A stretch of 64,000 bases of DNA from Zingiber officinale. Taxonomy: Eukaryota > Streptophyta > Magnoliopsida > Zingiberales > Zingiberaceae. Under the pieces are notes generated by a model. The model was not told the DNA's origin. It searched no databases and saw only the letters and a list, made by a program, of their open reading frames with translations. The translations under genes and the position numbers were made by a program. Positions 46,471-58,084 of the stretch are shown in pieces. The stretch covers positions 163,134,209 through 163,198,208 of the forward strand of contig NC_055988.1 of assembly GCF_018446385.1 (NCBI RefSeq), in the 5' to 3' direction. Each line of letters begins with the position of its first letter. Position 1 is the first letter of the stretch.

Positions 46471-47187
46471 TGATCCTGTCCGAACCAAGAGTCAACGAAC
46501 GCTGGCTGCTGGATCCTCGAGTACTCCGGCGAACCTGCAACAAAACCGAGCCGGGAGGGGTGTCCCGGCGACGGTCCTCCGACGCTCAAGTCAGGCGAGG
46601 AATGACAAGAAGGTAGCCTCAAGATGAAGACGTGCATACCTCCGGTGAAGAAATGGAGGCCTTATATAGACCCCTCGAAGAAGCCTGGGCGCGCCAATCA
46701 AAGCAGCCACCTGCATTTGACCATGCCCAGGCATGGGTCTGTCAGAAGGGCCATGCCCAGATATGGACCCGTCAGAAAAGGCGTCCATGAGGCCATACTG
46801 CTACTGTATCAACCTTTCCATGATGTGACGGCAAGATCCTCCATCGTGCGATCTTATGTACGGCCTAATCATCAGACATGCTTCTGCCGATATTCCATAT
46901 CCCGAGCCGAGCGCATAGGCCGCTCGGCCACCTTTTTCTCCCCTGGCCTTTATTTTGTCCGGGCGGGTTGCCCGCTCGGCTCTTTGGCCCCTGCCGTTCG
47001 GGCTCCCGGTCGGCCCTTCGATCCTCCTGCCTTGGCGTCGGAAACCCAAAGCCATGGATGGGTTATCTAACTCCGCTCGGACATACCCGGATGATCGGCT
47101 CGGCCATTAACCGCTTAGTCAGCCCTTCATCGGTTCTCAAGCTGAGACCCTTCAGGAAGTGTGTTCCCCATTCTTACTGCCGGATCA
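46471..47187 (-). repeat. 5' LTR of the young Tat element, outer end missing
   Basis: Begins TGATCCTGTCCG and stops at ccggatca, directly joined to the 284-bp repeat. The other LTR continues past this point. It has an extra unit of about 30 bp (gccatgcccag..) relative to the 3' LTR. Confidence 0.85.
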
Positions 47188-47471
47188 CATATCCCAATTA
47201 ATTTTGAGATAAGAGCATTGATGATGCGACAAATACATATAATACGGCATATTACGAACGGATCAAAATATAATGTGACAATTAAAATTAAGGAGGTATG
47301 ATAGTTAAGGTTAAAATGAGATGATGGTTCAAATCAAAAGGAGATAGTAGTGAGTCACTCTCAATAGGACTTGATTTCTCGTTCAGTGCTAAGACTCTCA
47401 GTACAAGGACGGTCAGCCAATAGGTCAATCGGGCTAAAGCAACCTAGTGCTTCTCGCCTGTAGTAAGATAT
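47188..47471 (+). repeat. 284-bp direct repeat, right copy
   Basis: Equal in length and almost identical to 37157-37440. It reads on without a break into the old Tat LTR text (ctagtatatacctgacc), so this copy sits in its original context on the right side. Confidence 0.95.
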
Positions 47472-48595
47472 CTAGTATATACCTGACCAACTATCACTCA
47501 TTCATATTTAAGAGAGTCTTGACCGACCACAAGACAAACCAAGAATAATATTCAGACACAACTCAAGGACTTAACTAGCATCTCGCTTTAGGTACCTAGT
47601 ATATAGTGGGTTGATCTGACAACTAGTTAAACATATGGGTCTTCACTATTCATTCTCCCGTCGTCTTGTATTTAGGCGACCATATATACAACTGACTAGA
47701 GTTACAAGACTTAGGATCCTTATCTTCGCCGAGTAAACATACAAAGCAAATCTCAGAAAAAATCTGATCGAATTTCTAGAGCTCAGATATAACTTCATGG
47801 ACAAGCCTCCCAGTACAAGGACGATCTACTGAAAGTATCGATCCGACCTCTCGGGGATCAGTACTCGAGTGGTCTTAAGGGCCGAACGTCTTACCATACT
47901 TAGTATTCTGTTTTTATATATACGCTCAGTCGACTAAATATCCGGCTGGGATATCTTTGGGAATCACATTATTAAAGAATTGCAACAGTTTGTCAGAGAA
48001 TAACAACTGTTTATTAAAAAATATTCTTATGTTATTACATGGGCATTTAATAGAACCTTCCTCGAATGTGACTCTACATTTTCTATTAGTCGACATATTA
48101 TGACAGCATACTTCTTGAACCACCTCATCAATTACGTTAGTTATAAAAAGGGTGCACGCGGATAACAGAAGATTCCTCAGATTGTGACTATACGTCTCTT
48201 AGAATACATATTCTCTTATTCGACAGCTTCTGACACCCGACATTTTCTGTCACCTCATGATTGTGGAAGTTATTAGATGTAATATATAAAGGGGGGGGTC
48301 CTCTTCAATGACGAGGTACACTTTGTAACATATTTTTACTATGCACACGCTCTGCTACACATCTACTATTCAAATTCCTGCTCGGGCATAACACCGACTT
48401 AAGCGTTAGAAGACCTTCGCTAGGAAACCTTTCCCTGATTTTTGGCACCGACGTTTGTCTTCTTTCTCAAGTGTGCGAAGGAAGGATTTTCACTCCCATT
48501 TGCAACCCCTGCTCTAATCTAAAGTCTTCAGTCAGTCAACCTCGCAACCACCTGCCCAACACACCGTCTGTCCATATTTCAGATAGGATCATATT
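47472..48595 (+). repeat. 5' LTR remnant of the old Tat element
   Basis: Non-coding text including cccagtacaaggacgatcta (47809-47828), which parallels the ctcagtacaaggacggtcag of the 284-bp repeat. The 284-bp repeat is therefore probably the beginning of this LTR. It ends before the primer site. Confidence 0.6.
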
Positions 48596-48611
48596 TGACA
48601 TCGTCTGTGGG
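48596..48611 (+). other. Primer-binding site of the old Tat element
   Basis: TGACATCGTCTGTGGG, a mutated form of TGGCGCCGTCTGTGGG. Confidence 0.7.
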
Positions 48612-49036
48612 AATCTTCGCCTGAATCTGAAACTCAGAGATGGAAGAAGCTGGATGATTCACCACAATTACCTTAACATAAGAAGAACTAGAAATGTTTA
48701 TCAAAGCTCAAGCGCATAAACTGATGCAACAACAACAACAAGCAACGATTGGTTGTACTTTGCCGCATGACTCCACTATGCCAACAACATACCCTCATAC
48801 TAAACGAGGGGTCCGGGTGAGAGGTCTAATGGAGGGCCAACCAATTCCTCCGGCGGTTGGTTTAATGTCGCCATATGTTCCACCAATTCGATAACTTACC
48901 GTTCGTGCCCTAATTATTTGCATATCACCGGGCGCTATTTTGCAGGCCTTCTGAGAATATGGGACGAGAGAAGCAGCCCCAAAGATCGTCTTCTAGGGAT
49001 GCACCTGCTTGAGATTTACACAAAGGAAAAGCCCTC

Positions 49037-49390
49037 ATGACTGGTAGTTATCTCGAATGGATTAATACACTATTCTGTCAATGGGTGTTAGATGACAAAC
49101 TACCTAAATACTACTATCCACTGGCGATAGGAGAATATGCAGAGTCCACAGACCCTAAAGACCACCTCCTAAAGTTTGAAAAAGTCGCTCTCCTTCACCA
49201 ATATATGGACGACGTGAAGAGCTGAGTATTTCTCACCACACTCTCTGACTCGGCACAAAGGTGGTTTAAGCAATTGTCGACGAAATCCATCTACAGTTTT
49301 AAGAATATCTACAAGGCTTTCCTTTACCATTTTGCTAGCAGTCGTCGTTACCACAAGATCCCTTGAGCCTCTTTTCGCTCAAGCAAGCGC
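49037..49390 (+). pseudogene. Gag remnant of the old Tat element
   Basis: Matches the young gag: LAIGEYAESTDPKDHLLKF against IGEYNGSTDPDDHLGKF, then AQRWFKQLSTKSI in another register and a FLYHFASSRR end. Stops interrupt it. Confidence 0.75.
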
Positions 49391-49499
49391 CCAAGGAAAC
49401 ACTCTAGGCTTATATCAAGAAGTTCAATTAGGTTGCAATAGACGTTCTCTCAATCGCGTCATCTAGAACCCCGACATCAGGTTGTACAACATGTGGGGG

Positions 49500-50320
49500 C
49501 CGAGCGGGTGGAATGTCCCAAGCCTCTTAGATGGGCTCCACCTAGATTTTGTACATATTCTTACGGGTAGCGGTAGATTATTTTTCTAAATTGGTGGAGA
49601 CTGAGCCGCTGGCTAAGATTACTGAGCGGATGATTATCAAATTCCTCTAGTAAAATATTGTGTGTCGATTTAAGATCCCATACAAGCTCATCTCAAATAA
49701 TGGAAAGCAATTCCCGGGCAATAAGATTAAAGAATGATGTTCAAGTTATACTATTACGCAACTCTTTACCTCAATAGCGTATCCTTAAAGCAATGACCAA
49801 GCTAAAATCACTAATAAAAAATTATTAAAGGCCTCAAAATTGATCTTGATCATATCAAAGGAAGTTGGGTTGATGAATTACCGAGTGTGCTATGAGCTTA
49901 CTGCACTACTCCCTGCGAAGCAATAGAAACAGTTGTCCTAGTCGAAGTTGGCGTGGAATCTGATTTGAGAAAATTATATGAAGAAGACAATAACGATTGA
50001 CGCCTTATGGAGATCAACTTGATAGAGGAAGTCAGAGACAAGGCAACAACCCATCTGATGACCTACCTCCAAAGAATGAACCAAAACTACAATAGAAGAG
50101 TTATTCCAAGGTTTTTCTAGGTAAGTGACCTAGTTTGAAAGCAGATCAAGTCGGTCAATAATGTTGGCAAGCTAGAGCCATAATGGGACGGATGATACAA
50201 AATAGTGGAGAAGCTGGCCTTGGGCTCCTATTATTTCTAGGATGCAGATGGAAAAAAGTTGGAGCGGCCTTGCAGTGCAAATCATCTAGAATCCTACAGG
50301 GCTCGAGAGTACGTTTGTAA
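49500..50320 (+). pseudogene. Integrase remnant of the old Tat element
   Basis: Broken reading of the Gypsy integrase core (VDYFSKLVETEPLAKITERM near 49570) with ISNNGKQF near 49695, where the usual second catalytic Asp (DNG) is Asn. The C-terminal module with NYNRRVIPR follows near 50085-50110 and a terminal SANHLESYRA near 50275-50305. Many stops. Confidence 0.75.
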
Positions 50321-50379
50321 TGCATTAATGTAGCATGTTGAATTTTTACACTAAATGAAAAATGCAGGCAACTATCTCA

Positions 50380-51150
50380 AAAGATCCATAATTTCTAGAC
50401 TCCTGAGCACCAGATCAAGTTATAATAGTGAGCATGTTCTTACGCCAAGTCCCAAACTCCTGAGTACTAGGTTGGGTTATAAGTGAGCATTCTCTCACGT
50501 TAAGTCCCAGACTCTCGATCACCATGCCGGGTTATAAGCGAGCATGCTCTCGTGCCAAGTCCCAAACTCTTGAGCACGAGGTCAGGTTATAAACGAGCAT
50601 GCTATCGGGCCAAGTCCTCGACTCTTGAGCACCAGGTCGGGTTATAAGCGAGCATACTCTTGCTCCAAGTTCCTGATTCCAGAGCACCAAGCTAGGTTAT
50701 AAGTAAGCATGCTCTCGTGCCTCTATAAGTCCCAGACTCCAGAGCACCCGGCTGGGTTATAAGCGAGCATGCTCTTGTGCCTCTATATTTTTCTCAAATT
50801 CCTTAGCTATTCGGCTGAGTTATGAATGAACTTTCTCTCGTGTGTATCTTATACATATTCCACCCGATTAAAATTCTTTCTCAGTAGAATTGTGTCTCTC
50901 AAGAGTCCTCGACTCCTGAGCACTAGGCTGGGTTATAAGCGAGCATACTCTTTCTCCAAGTTCCCGACTCTTGAGCACCAGGCCAGATTATAAGTGAGCA
51001 TGCTCGTGCCTCTATAAGTCCTAGACTCTCGAGCATTCAGCTGGGTTATAAGCAAGTATGCTCTCATACCTCTATATTTTTCCCAAACTCCCTAGCTGCT
51101 CAATTGGGTTATAAGCGAGCTTGTTCTCACGTGTATCTTATGCATATTCT
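50380..51150 (+). repeat. Tandem array of about 60-65 bp in the old Tat element
   Basis: Unit built from gactc(c/t)gagcaccagg, gggttataagcgagcatgct and a ctcgtgcc end. About a dozen degenerate units. Same relative position as the 58-bp array of the young element, but unrelated in sequence. Confidence 0.85.
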
Positions 51151-51691
51151 ACCTAGGTTAAAATTCTCACTTGGTAGAATTATGTTGATCGGGAGAAAAA
51201 ATATTTAGCTCATTTTAATAATGACAATTCATGGACTTATGACTTATAAGCGTGTTGGTTCACACGTCTGGATATCCAACTACTACTCATTCAGGAAAAT
51301 TCTTCTATATGGTCTTATTATTCTGGCCAGTTTGATTATGCCGCTCAGTGTTATTCTGCCTGGACTATTATGCAGATCAGCTTAAGTATGATTGCAATTA
51401 TTCTTATTGGCTTGATTATTTCCTTTAATGCAATTTCTCTTCCAATCCTCTCGTCAGATTGGCAGTAGTATAATAATTATTTATACACTTAACCTCTAGA
51501 TCTTCGTATTGTTAGGCTTTCTCGAGGGGAAGCACTCGCTTGGATTTCATCTAACGAGGGAAGTGTCAATAAATTGTAAAAATGCACAAAATAGGTATGA
51601 TTCAATAATGGTTAATACATGTTTTTCATTAAATTTTAGTCTTTCGATTCATTAATTACAAGGTGCTTAGATAAGCATGCCATATATTCAA
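51151..51691. other. Spacer of the old Tat element
   Basis: No gene is supported; AT-rich text between the array and the antisense ORF end. Confidence 0.5.
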
Positions 51692-53698
51692 TCAAATTTC
51701 TCCAAAAGGTCTTTGGGGAATTCTCTTAAGAATCACTACCGATTGATAGATCTTCTGGGGTTCAGTTGAGAGGTAGTCACCCTTGCGTAGTTGTTGAACC
51801 ACCCCTTTAGCTTCAAGAATGAGCATCCTTGCTATCCGATCACCAAATATTACACCAAATTCTTGAGATTTGAGATAGGCTTTTCGCCTCATTTTAAAAC
51901 GCTCGTCCTCTTCGGCTTTGTAAAATGACAGCTCGAACTTAGCAAAATCTTGTAGTGATTCCAATCAAGTTTCTTGCATGTCCAAATTGCATTGTTATTC
52001 CAGGATCAGTATATCTTTGGAAGATAATTCTTTGATTTGTTTGGTTGATTCTGAGGCATGAGAAAGACGGTATTTTTAGCTAAGTTGAGTAAGGCCTTGT
52101 CTTTCATAGCAATTTCCGCTCGGAGCTTGGGCTCACTAGCGTTTAACAGAATTTCTAATTTTCTTTTGCCTACCTATTGAGAATCTATTAGTTGTTGGGA
52201 CTCCTTCAAGGTGTTCCCCATTTCTAATAGCAATCCGACTTGATCATCTACTTCCTTCTACAACTGAGCAACTACCTTTCTTGGGTTGGAAGTAGAGAAT
52301 TCCAACTCCTCTAGACGTTCCTTTAAGATTTTGTTATCTCTCTCTAAGTCCACCACTAGGTGGCTTAGATTTAGTCTGATAGAGTAGAACTAAAAAAGCA
52401 TAGCATGAAGAATGTTATTAGAGAAAACTTACCTAGTAAAGAAAATATCACCAACTTACCATAGTGGCAGCCCAAGCATACTCATCTGTACGCTTGAAGT
52501 TAGAAGAGTCTCTTGGTTGTCTTCTCGTAGTTACCCATGTTTCAGCCAACGACCCTTGTAATCTCACCAGCCCGTATGACTGGGAAGTGGAAGTCATTCC
52601 TTGTTGGGATGGTAGGCCATAGGTGAATTGGAATTGACGGTCCGGGGCAGGAGGGGAGTGTGGCCTAGAAGAAGCTCCTGGCACAATGCCAGTCGGTGGA
52701 GCCAAGTGAGTGAAAGATGAGGGCCTTGTACTTGTTTTGGCCAGTTGGGGAGGCTGCTCGAAAGACAAACGCCCGGTCATCTGGGTTAATCGAGTAAATC
52801 CAAGAGGCTTCGGAGAGGAACCGATCGACCATTATTTAATGGGGTCAGCCAGAGGACTATTAGCGTCGATTGGCTATTTTCCCCGAGCAAATGAAATCGG
52901 AGGCATACCAGCAATGATCTACTCGACCACTGGTCTCTTAGACAAAATAGGTACATCTGGTCGGTGACTTTTATGCTGGAAGCTGAGGGGCGTGTTAGAA
53001 TCTAACGACTCGAGAGAGGTGGTCGGAAGTAGAAGGCGACCAAAAGCTGAAGATGCCAGCTCTGCCCCACGATTCTGCAAGATGGCTTCGCCTAGCTGGT
53101 TTAGATTGTCTTCATCTACCTAGGTATTTTAGAAGAGGAAAGCTCTGGAGATAGTTGCCGCTATATACGTAATATTTGCGAAACGCAGCAAAAAAGGGAG
53201 AGGAGTCTTAATACGAAATAAGCAAAGGGAAAATATTCCTTACCAAAGGAGGAGATTAGTCTAATTTTAGCTGAACTTAATCTGAATATATATAGCATCT
53301 CCTCTTGAAGTAATATAGAAATATCAAACTTTAGGCCGGTTAATTTTGATATGGCCCTGCGGAGGGAGGGCTTCCTATCAAGGTCATCCAGGGTTGGCGT
53401 GGGTCGAAGGTCCTATCACCAAGCATGTGGCCAATATACCAGGGTAGGGAGACAGATGAAAGAAAATACTTGTCCTTCTAGTCACTGCTATGCGCAGGGG
53501 TCCTCTCAAAAAGGGTAATTTTCGCCTGAGCACGGAAGTAGAAAACACCCTCGAGTATTCGTTAAGGGTAGAAAAAGTAATGAAACAAGAGGAGAAAAGA
53601 GGAGTCCCGAATAGGCGGAATATTATGGTCTCCCCGCACATCAAACGAATGGAGTGGGGAAGTAGTTGTTGGAGGGGCGTCTGAAAGTACAGGCTCAC
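51692..53698 (-). pseudogene. Antisense extra-ORF remnant of the old Tat element
   Basis: The N-terminal part near 53698-53560 reads SLYFQTPLQQLLPHSIRLM, matching VCNYFRIPLGQLVPNSFRLL of the young ORF. A Pro/Ser-rich middle (52780-52448) follows. The C-terminal part 51964-51692 has YLKSQEFGVIFGDRIARML, matching YLHSERFGVKFGGNVSSTF. Order and polarity relative to gag-pol are the same as in the young element. Confidence 0.75.
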
Positions 53699-53866
53699 TT
53701 CAATAAAAAAAAAATAAAGGAATAGGGAAGCACAATCCTGCTGAAACTTGTTTCTTGAAGATGGTTACATAACCTGCAGGGAAAAGTGGAGATAGTCTCG
53801 CTCGGTGGGTATGATTATATGCATGGAACAGAGGACTTCATATGAAAATCGGAGATGGTCTAAATC

Positions 53867-54917
53867 TGTTGGATCGATGAGTTTTGCTAGGGGGGGGGGG
53901 TGAATAGCGATTTAAAAACTTAAATCGAGTAAGCATCGAAAAAGTGAAAATAATAACAATGCTAACAAGGGTCGATTTACTTGGTTCAGAGCCTTCGGCG
54001 ACTCCTACTCCAAGGCCCGCACTCGTTTAGTACTTTCGTTGGGCAATCACTAATAATTTGAACAATTATTACAAATTAAGTATAGGAATTATATAGAAAA
54101 GACAAAACTGATAATAAAAGAAAGACAGAAAAATAAATAGCACTTATCGGAGAATCTTCGTAGCGTTGCAGGAGCACAGGAGAGCAGATCGTTAGTTGTG
54201 TCTTTGTTTCAGCCTTCACCCTCCTTATATAGGAGGTTCGGGGCTCCCAGATCCCTTCAGGATACCCTGAATGTGACGTAGCCGAGCTAGTCAGCGATCT
54301 CCACGTGGCGAAGCGACGATATGGATAAAAGTTGCCTTCGGGCACCCGGACTCTTGTTTTCTGCAATCTCCTTCCTACAAGAAAACATTAGTCCGAGGTA
54401 AGTATAAATCATATCATGCAAAACAGAATGTTAGCACAATTTATAGATAAGCAGAATAGTAATTAGATTCCGTCTCCTCGAGACCAGAATCTAGTCCCGA
54501 TCTTGACTTAGATATCCGAAATGGATCTAAGTCGGATCGACGCCTAATGTTCCCTTCCCGGGAACGCGTCCTCACAGTCACTCCCCTCCAGTGACTTACC
54601 TTCACTTACCTGCCAGGCGTCCGATCAGCCCTTCGACCCATCTGGACTTTGTGCCAGCTATCCGGTCAACCCGTTGACCTAGCTAGACTTCGTGTCAAAC
54701 GTCTGGTCAGCTCATCGACCCGTTTGGACTTCGTGTCAGCTATCCAGTTGACCCATCGACCTAGCTGGACTTCATGCCAGACATCAGGTCAGCCCGTCGA
54801 CCTATCTGGGCTTCTCCTGCACACTTGGTCAGAGTGTTAGATAACAACGAAACTAACTTAACCTATTTTGTTATTCATCAAAACTTGAGTTAGACCGTTA
54901 GTGCTAACTGCACCACA
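53867..54917 (-). repeat. 3' LTR of the SIRE-like element
   Basis: 1051 bp. Plus-strand ends are TGTTGGATCGATGAG and TAGTGCTAACTGCACCACA. A minus-strand TATATAAG lies near 54228. It contains a four-fold repeat of gtcagc/ccgttgacc..tggacttcgtg text (about 54600-54820). Confidence 0.8.
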
Positions 54918-54932
54918 ATCTCCCCCTTTTTG
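54918..54932 (-). other. Polypurine tract of the SIRE-like element
   Basis: The minus strand reads CAAAAAGGGGGAGAT, directly against the LTR start. Confidence 0.85.
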
Positions 54933-56557
54933 ATGCAATGACAACCTGGTTAAATTAGTGAAAAAAATATGTAAGTAAAAAATAAGCATTTATATGGTTG
55001 TTAAGTTAGCTTTGTTTTAAATTTTGTTATTTAACTAACTTAAACCACCTAACCCTTCCCCTTTGGCATTCATCAAAAATCAACATAGAACAAATTTATA
55101 ATTAAAAATGCAAGGAAGTCTAGAAATGTAGGTCAGATAAATTAGGGGAGTTTAAGCTAGAAACATAGAAAGATAACTTTTATTTTAAGCTTTTATCTTT
55201 TATCTTTTTCAAAAAGTATTTTAAAACATAGTTAACTTTAGAAAGATGACTTAAAAATAGTTAACTTTAAAATTTGTAATTTTAACCTAATTTTTTGAAA
55301 TAAGTTTTGTAAATTTAAAACACAATTTTCAAAATAACATTTTTACAAAAAGGAGATTATTAGGGCTAAGTCTAATTTTTAAATCAAAAACTGAATAAGA
55401 TTTTATTTCTCAAGACTTAGTTTGTAAGATCCAACTAAGTAAAATCTGTTTTCAAACCTAAGTTTGTAACCTCCAAGTTTTAAGATAAATTTCCAAAAAT
55501 AAGTTTGTAACTTAAGTAGAATATAATTTTCAAAACGAAGTATAAAAGATCTAAGTTACAAACCTGAAATAAAGTTTATTTTTCAAAATCAACTTTTTAA
55601 ACCTAAGTTTTGAAAGTCTAAATTTCAAAACTAAGTTTAAAAAGTATGAATTTCAAAATTAAGTTTGAAAAGTTTAGAATTCGAAGATAAAACCAATTTT
55701 CAAGCTTAAGTTTAAAACAATCCAGTTAAGGAGATCTAACTTTCAAAACTAAGTTTGAAAAATCCAAAAAGAATTTAAAACACTTAGTTAGTGTTAAATT
55801 GATTTTAAATGAGATATTTTTCAAAAATTAATTTCAAAATAAGTATAAAAATAATTAATCCTCCCCTTGAACCTGACATTACAAAAACTGTCTAACCAGT
55901 TAGCTACTTACTGACTATTAGAGGATATCAGCTTTCACTTGGTTAGTCAGGTTAAGTCTAATTGTAATCAGTTAGTGTTTGATTGAATAACTTAACCTGA
56001 TTAATGTCTATTTTGTATTTAACGCCCAGACTTATGTCGATGTACTGAAAAAGCATCTTAAGTCCAGGCAATTTGCCTATGCATCTCACCCCTTTCTATG
56101 TTCAACAATCACAAACAAGGGAATCCTAGGGTGTTGGTGAGATGCTTAAGTACTAGCCCTAAGAGAACATGCTTTCTAAGGAATTGTTCTAGTCTAAGGC
56201 TAAAACTGATTTAAAATTCTAGAAATGGAAGATTTTACAAAAAAATAGAGGTTTTATCCTAGAATTTGAAAGCACTATTTGAAACTAGTTTTTGTAATTT
56301 AAATATCCCAGTCTATTAAACACATCAAGATGAATCACTGTCAGAGTCGAGATATAACTAAGTCGGAGTAAATCAGAATAGCATAAGTCAATGTCTAGGT
56401 CAAAATACAACGGTCATGATAAAATATACATAGTGATGATCAAGTCTATCGGGATGAGGAGGAGGGTGGTCCGGACCCCAAGGAACGTAACATCTCGATC
56501 AGCTCAGTATGACAGGTCCGATCATCCTCTCAGGAGTTGGATAGATCACGTCAAAGG
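54933..56557. other. Non-coding 3' spacer of the SIRE-like element
   Basis: AT-rich, with many diverged copies of aaactaagtttgaaaa (55400-55860). No ORF of note. Confidence 0.6.
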
Positions 56558-57795
56558 TCAGAGATCTCCTGTCTCACGTCTCGTCGCAAGTCGGAGACCT
56601 CCTGCCGCATCTCCCGTCGTAGGTCGATAACCTCCTGTCGCATGCCTCGATGAAAATCGGAGACCTCTTGACGGAGACTCGTCATGAATAGCTCGAGTCC
56701 AACAATTTGGTTGCCTAGAGTGCGAGGAGCGGGACGAGGTGCTCGGCCTGGAAGTAGAGGTGATACTGGGGCCGGAGCATCCTTGCCGAATAGTGCGACC
56801 ATAAACTCGTCCTACTCTACCTCCTCCTAGGCGTCTGGGTCTGGCTGGTGCTGTGCCCCCCTCCGCCAAGACAGGACACCCTCACCATCTATATGGACAC
56901 CTCCTAGAGAGAAGTTCCTAGATCCTAAGATGTCAAACTCAGTCATGACTCGGATATCGCCTTGGATGACGTCAATACGTAGAGAGGTGAAATATGGCGT
57001 CAAAATATGACAATACGACATATGAACTCGAGCGCTGGTGGTGACTCCAGTTGAGTGGATAATGGTCTAAAAGATATGTAAACTAATATCTATATCTAAC
57101 CTATGACAAAGGGCATATAGGAGAAAGGAATGAAATGGACGCATCATCGCTATGTCGCGAGTGGACAACGGCAGGATGCAGAAGACTAAAACTCTATAGA
57201 GTACATAGTCGTGAACTCGAAGGGATACTGACCTAAACATAGTCACAGTGGGTACTCACTCCCCCCCAAATATGAGTAAATTGTATCCAGAGTAATGTGC
57301 GAGTAAGGATCACCAAATGGTAGATCCCTAGGAGGGTAGCACTGAAAAGTGCACGTAGATGGTCGTAACTCTAAAAAGGTTTGGATAATGATAGGGGATA
57401 ACGTGATATCCGTACTAGCTACCATAGTAGTATAAGTAAGATTATCTACCCTAACTAAGTTGTTATAAAATTCAGCACATAAGCTTATGTTTACTGAACT
57501 GATACAGTAAATAAGGTTCTGTAAGTTATAGTGGTTAATGACCTCTACAGCTGGAATACAAGAACGCAAGAAAAATTGTCTATCTAAGCACCTAGTCTTA
57601 ATAGGCATATAGATGGTAGACTCAAACCTAATCCTAAGTTTGTTAGTAGAGAACCTAGGGTCAACACTAGCAGTAGAGGGTCCAACACCAGATTTAGAAC
57701 GTTTCCTAAATTATATAAAAAAAACTATACTAAGCATAAATTATGAAATATTTAAAAACTTAGGGAGGAAAAAGAAATTTACCGAGGCATCATGA
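56558..57795 (-). pseudogene. Env-position ORF (putative plant transposon protein domain), frameshifted
   Basis: The short upstream exon ends ATGATGCCTCG at 57783, joined over a 77-bp GT-AG intron (57782-57706) to an open frame to 57243 that contains FSTNKLRIRFESTIYMP and FYNNLVRVDNLTYTTMV. The layout (LF-rich strand/helix repeats, then a LPxG-like stretch and HYD/RVL segments after a frameshift near 57240) is that of the plant transposon protein domain often found in SIRE-type third ORFs. A later piece (57021-56827) has ILTPYFTSLRIDVIQ. The end (56800-56558) is an 11-residue heptad-like repeat MRQEVSDLRRD, about four times, a coiled coil. Function unknown; an envelope-like role is only suggested by position. 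Confidence 0.6.
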
Positions 57796-57958
57796 AAAAG
57801 ATTTTTAGAGATGACGACCTCGGTTGACTCGCAACCGCGTAATAACCGAAGAAACGAGGAAAACTTTTAATTAACAATTCCTCTCTCATTGAGGCTCGAA
57901 GAAAGCCTTTGCAAAAGATGAATAAGTGAGGTGCAAGAGGAGAGGGGCGCCCTGCCCC

Positions 57959-57968
57959 CTTTTTATAA
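57959..57968 (-). promoter_or_regulatory. TATA box upstream of the env-position ORF
   Basis: The minus strand reads TATAAAAAGG just upstream of the first exon, preceded by GGGCGCCC palindromes (57985-58045). This looks like an LTR-type promoter serving an internal ORF. Confidence 0.55.
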
Positions 57969-58084
57969 AGAGGTCCGGGCACTCGGAATCACTCCGGGCG
58001 CCCAGAGTTTAGTTGTGGTGGGGCACCCGGAGTACCTTCCGGGCGCCCCGGGTTGCTATACCAAGGGCGCTCGCCCCTGATTTT

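Larger units (their letters stand above)
37441..47187 (-). mobile_element. Truncated Tat-lineage Gypsy element (young)
   Basis: Minus-strand element: 5' LTR (47187-46471, cut at its outer end), primer site, gag, C-terminal end of integrase, 58-bp tandem array, antisense extra ORF, 3' LTR (from 37441, lacking its last 4 bases TGAT). Protease, reverse transcriptase, RNase H and the integrase core are absent. LTR copies are very similar apart from two length differences (about 14 and 30 bp). It is enclosed by 284-bp direct repeats instead of a 5-bp TSD. Confidence 0.85.
47472..53700 (+). mobile_element. Old Tat-lineage Gypsy element, decayed
   Basis: Plus-strand element of the same layout as the young one: LTR text to about 48590, primer site 48596-48611, gag remnant 49037-49390, integrase remnant 49500-50320, tandem array 50380-51150, antisense extra-ORF remnant 53698-51692. 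Protease, reverse transcriptase and RNase H were not recognised. The 3' LTR is not clear and may have been lost before 53867. Confidence 0.75.

Noticed and set aside
53867-54917. Possibility that this LTR and the one at 59765-61088 are the two LTRs of one element
   Set aside because: They are in opposite orientation, differ in sequence, and the second has its own perfect TSD agatg.
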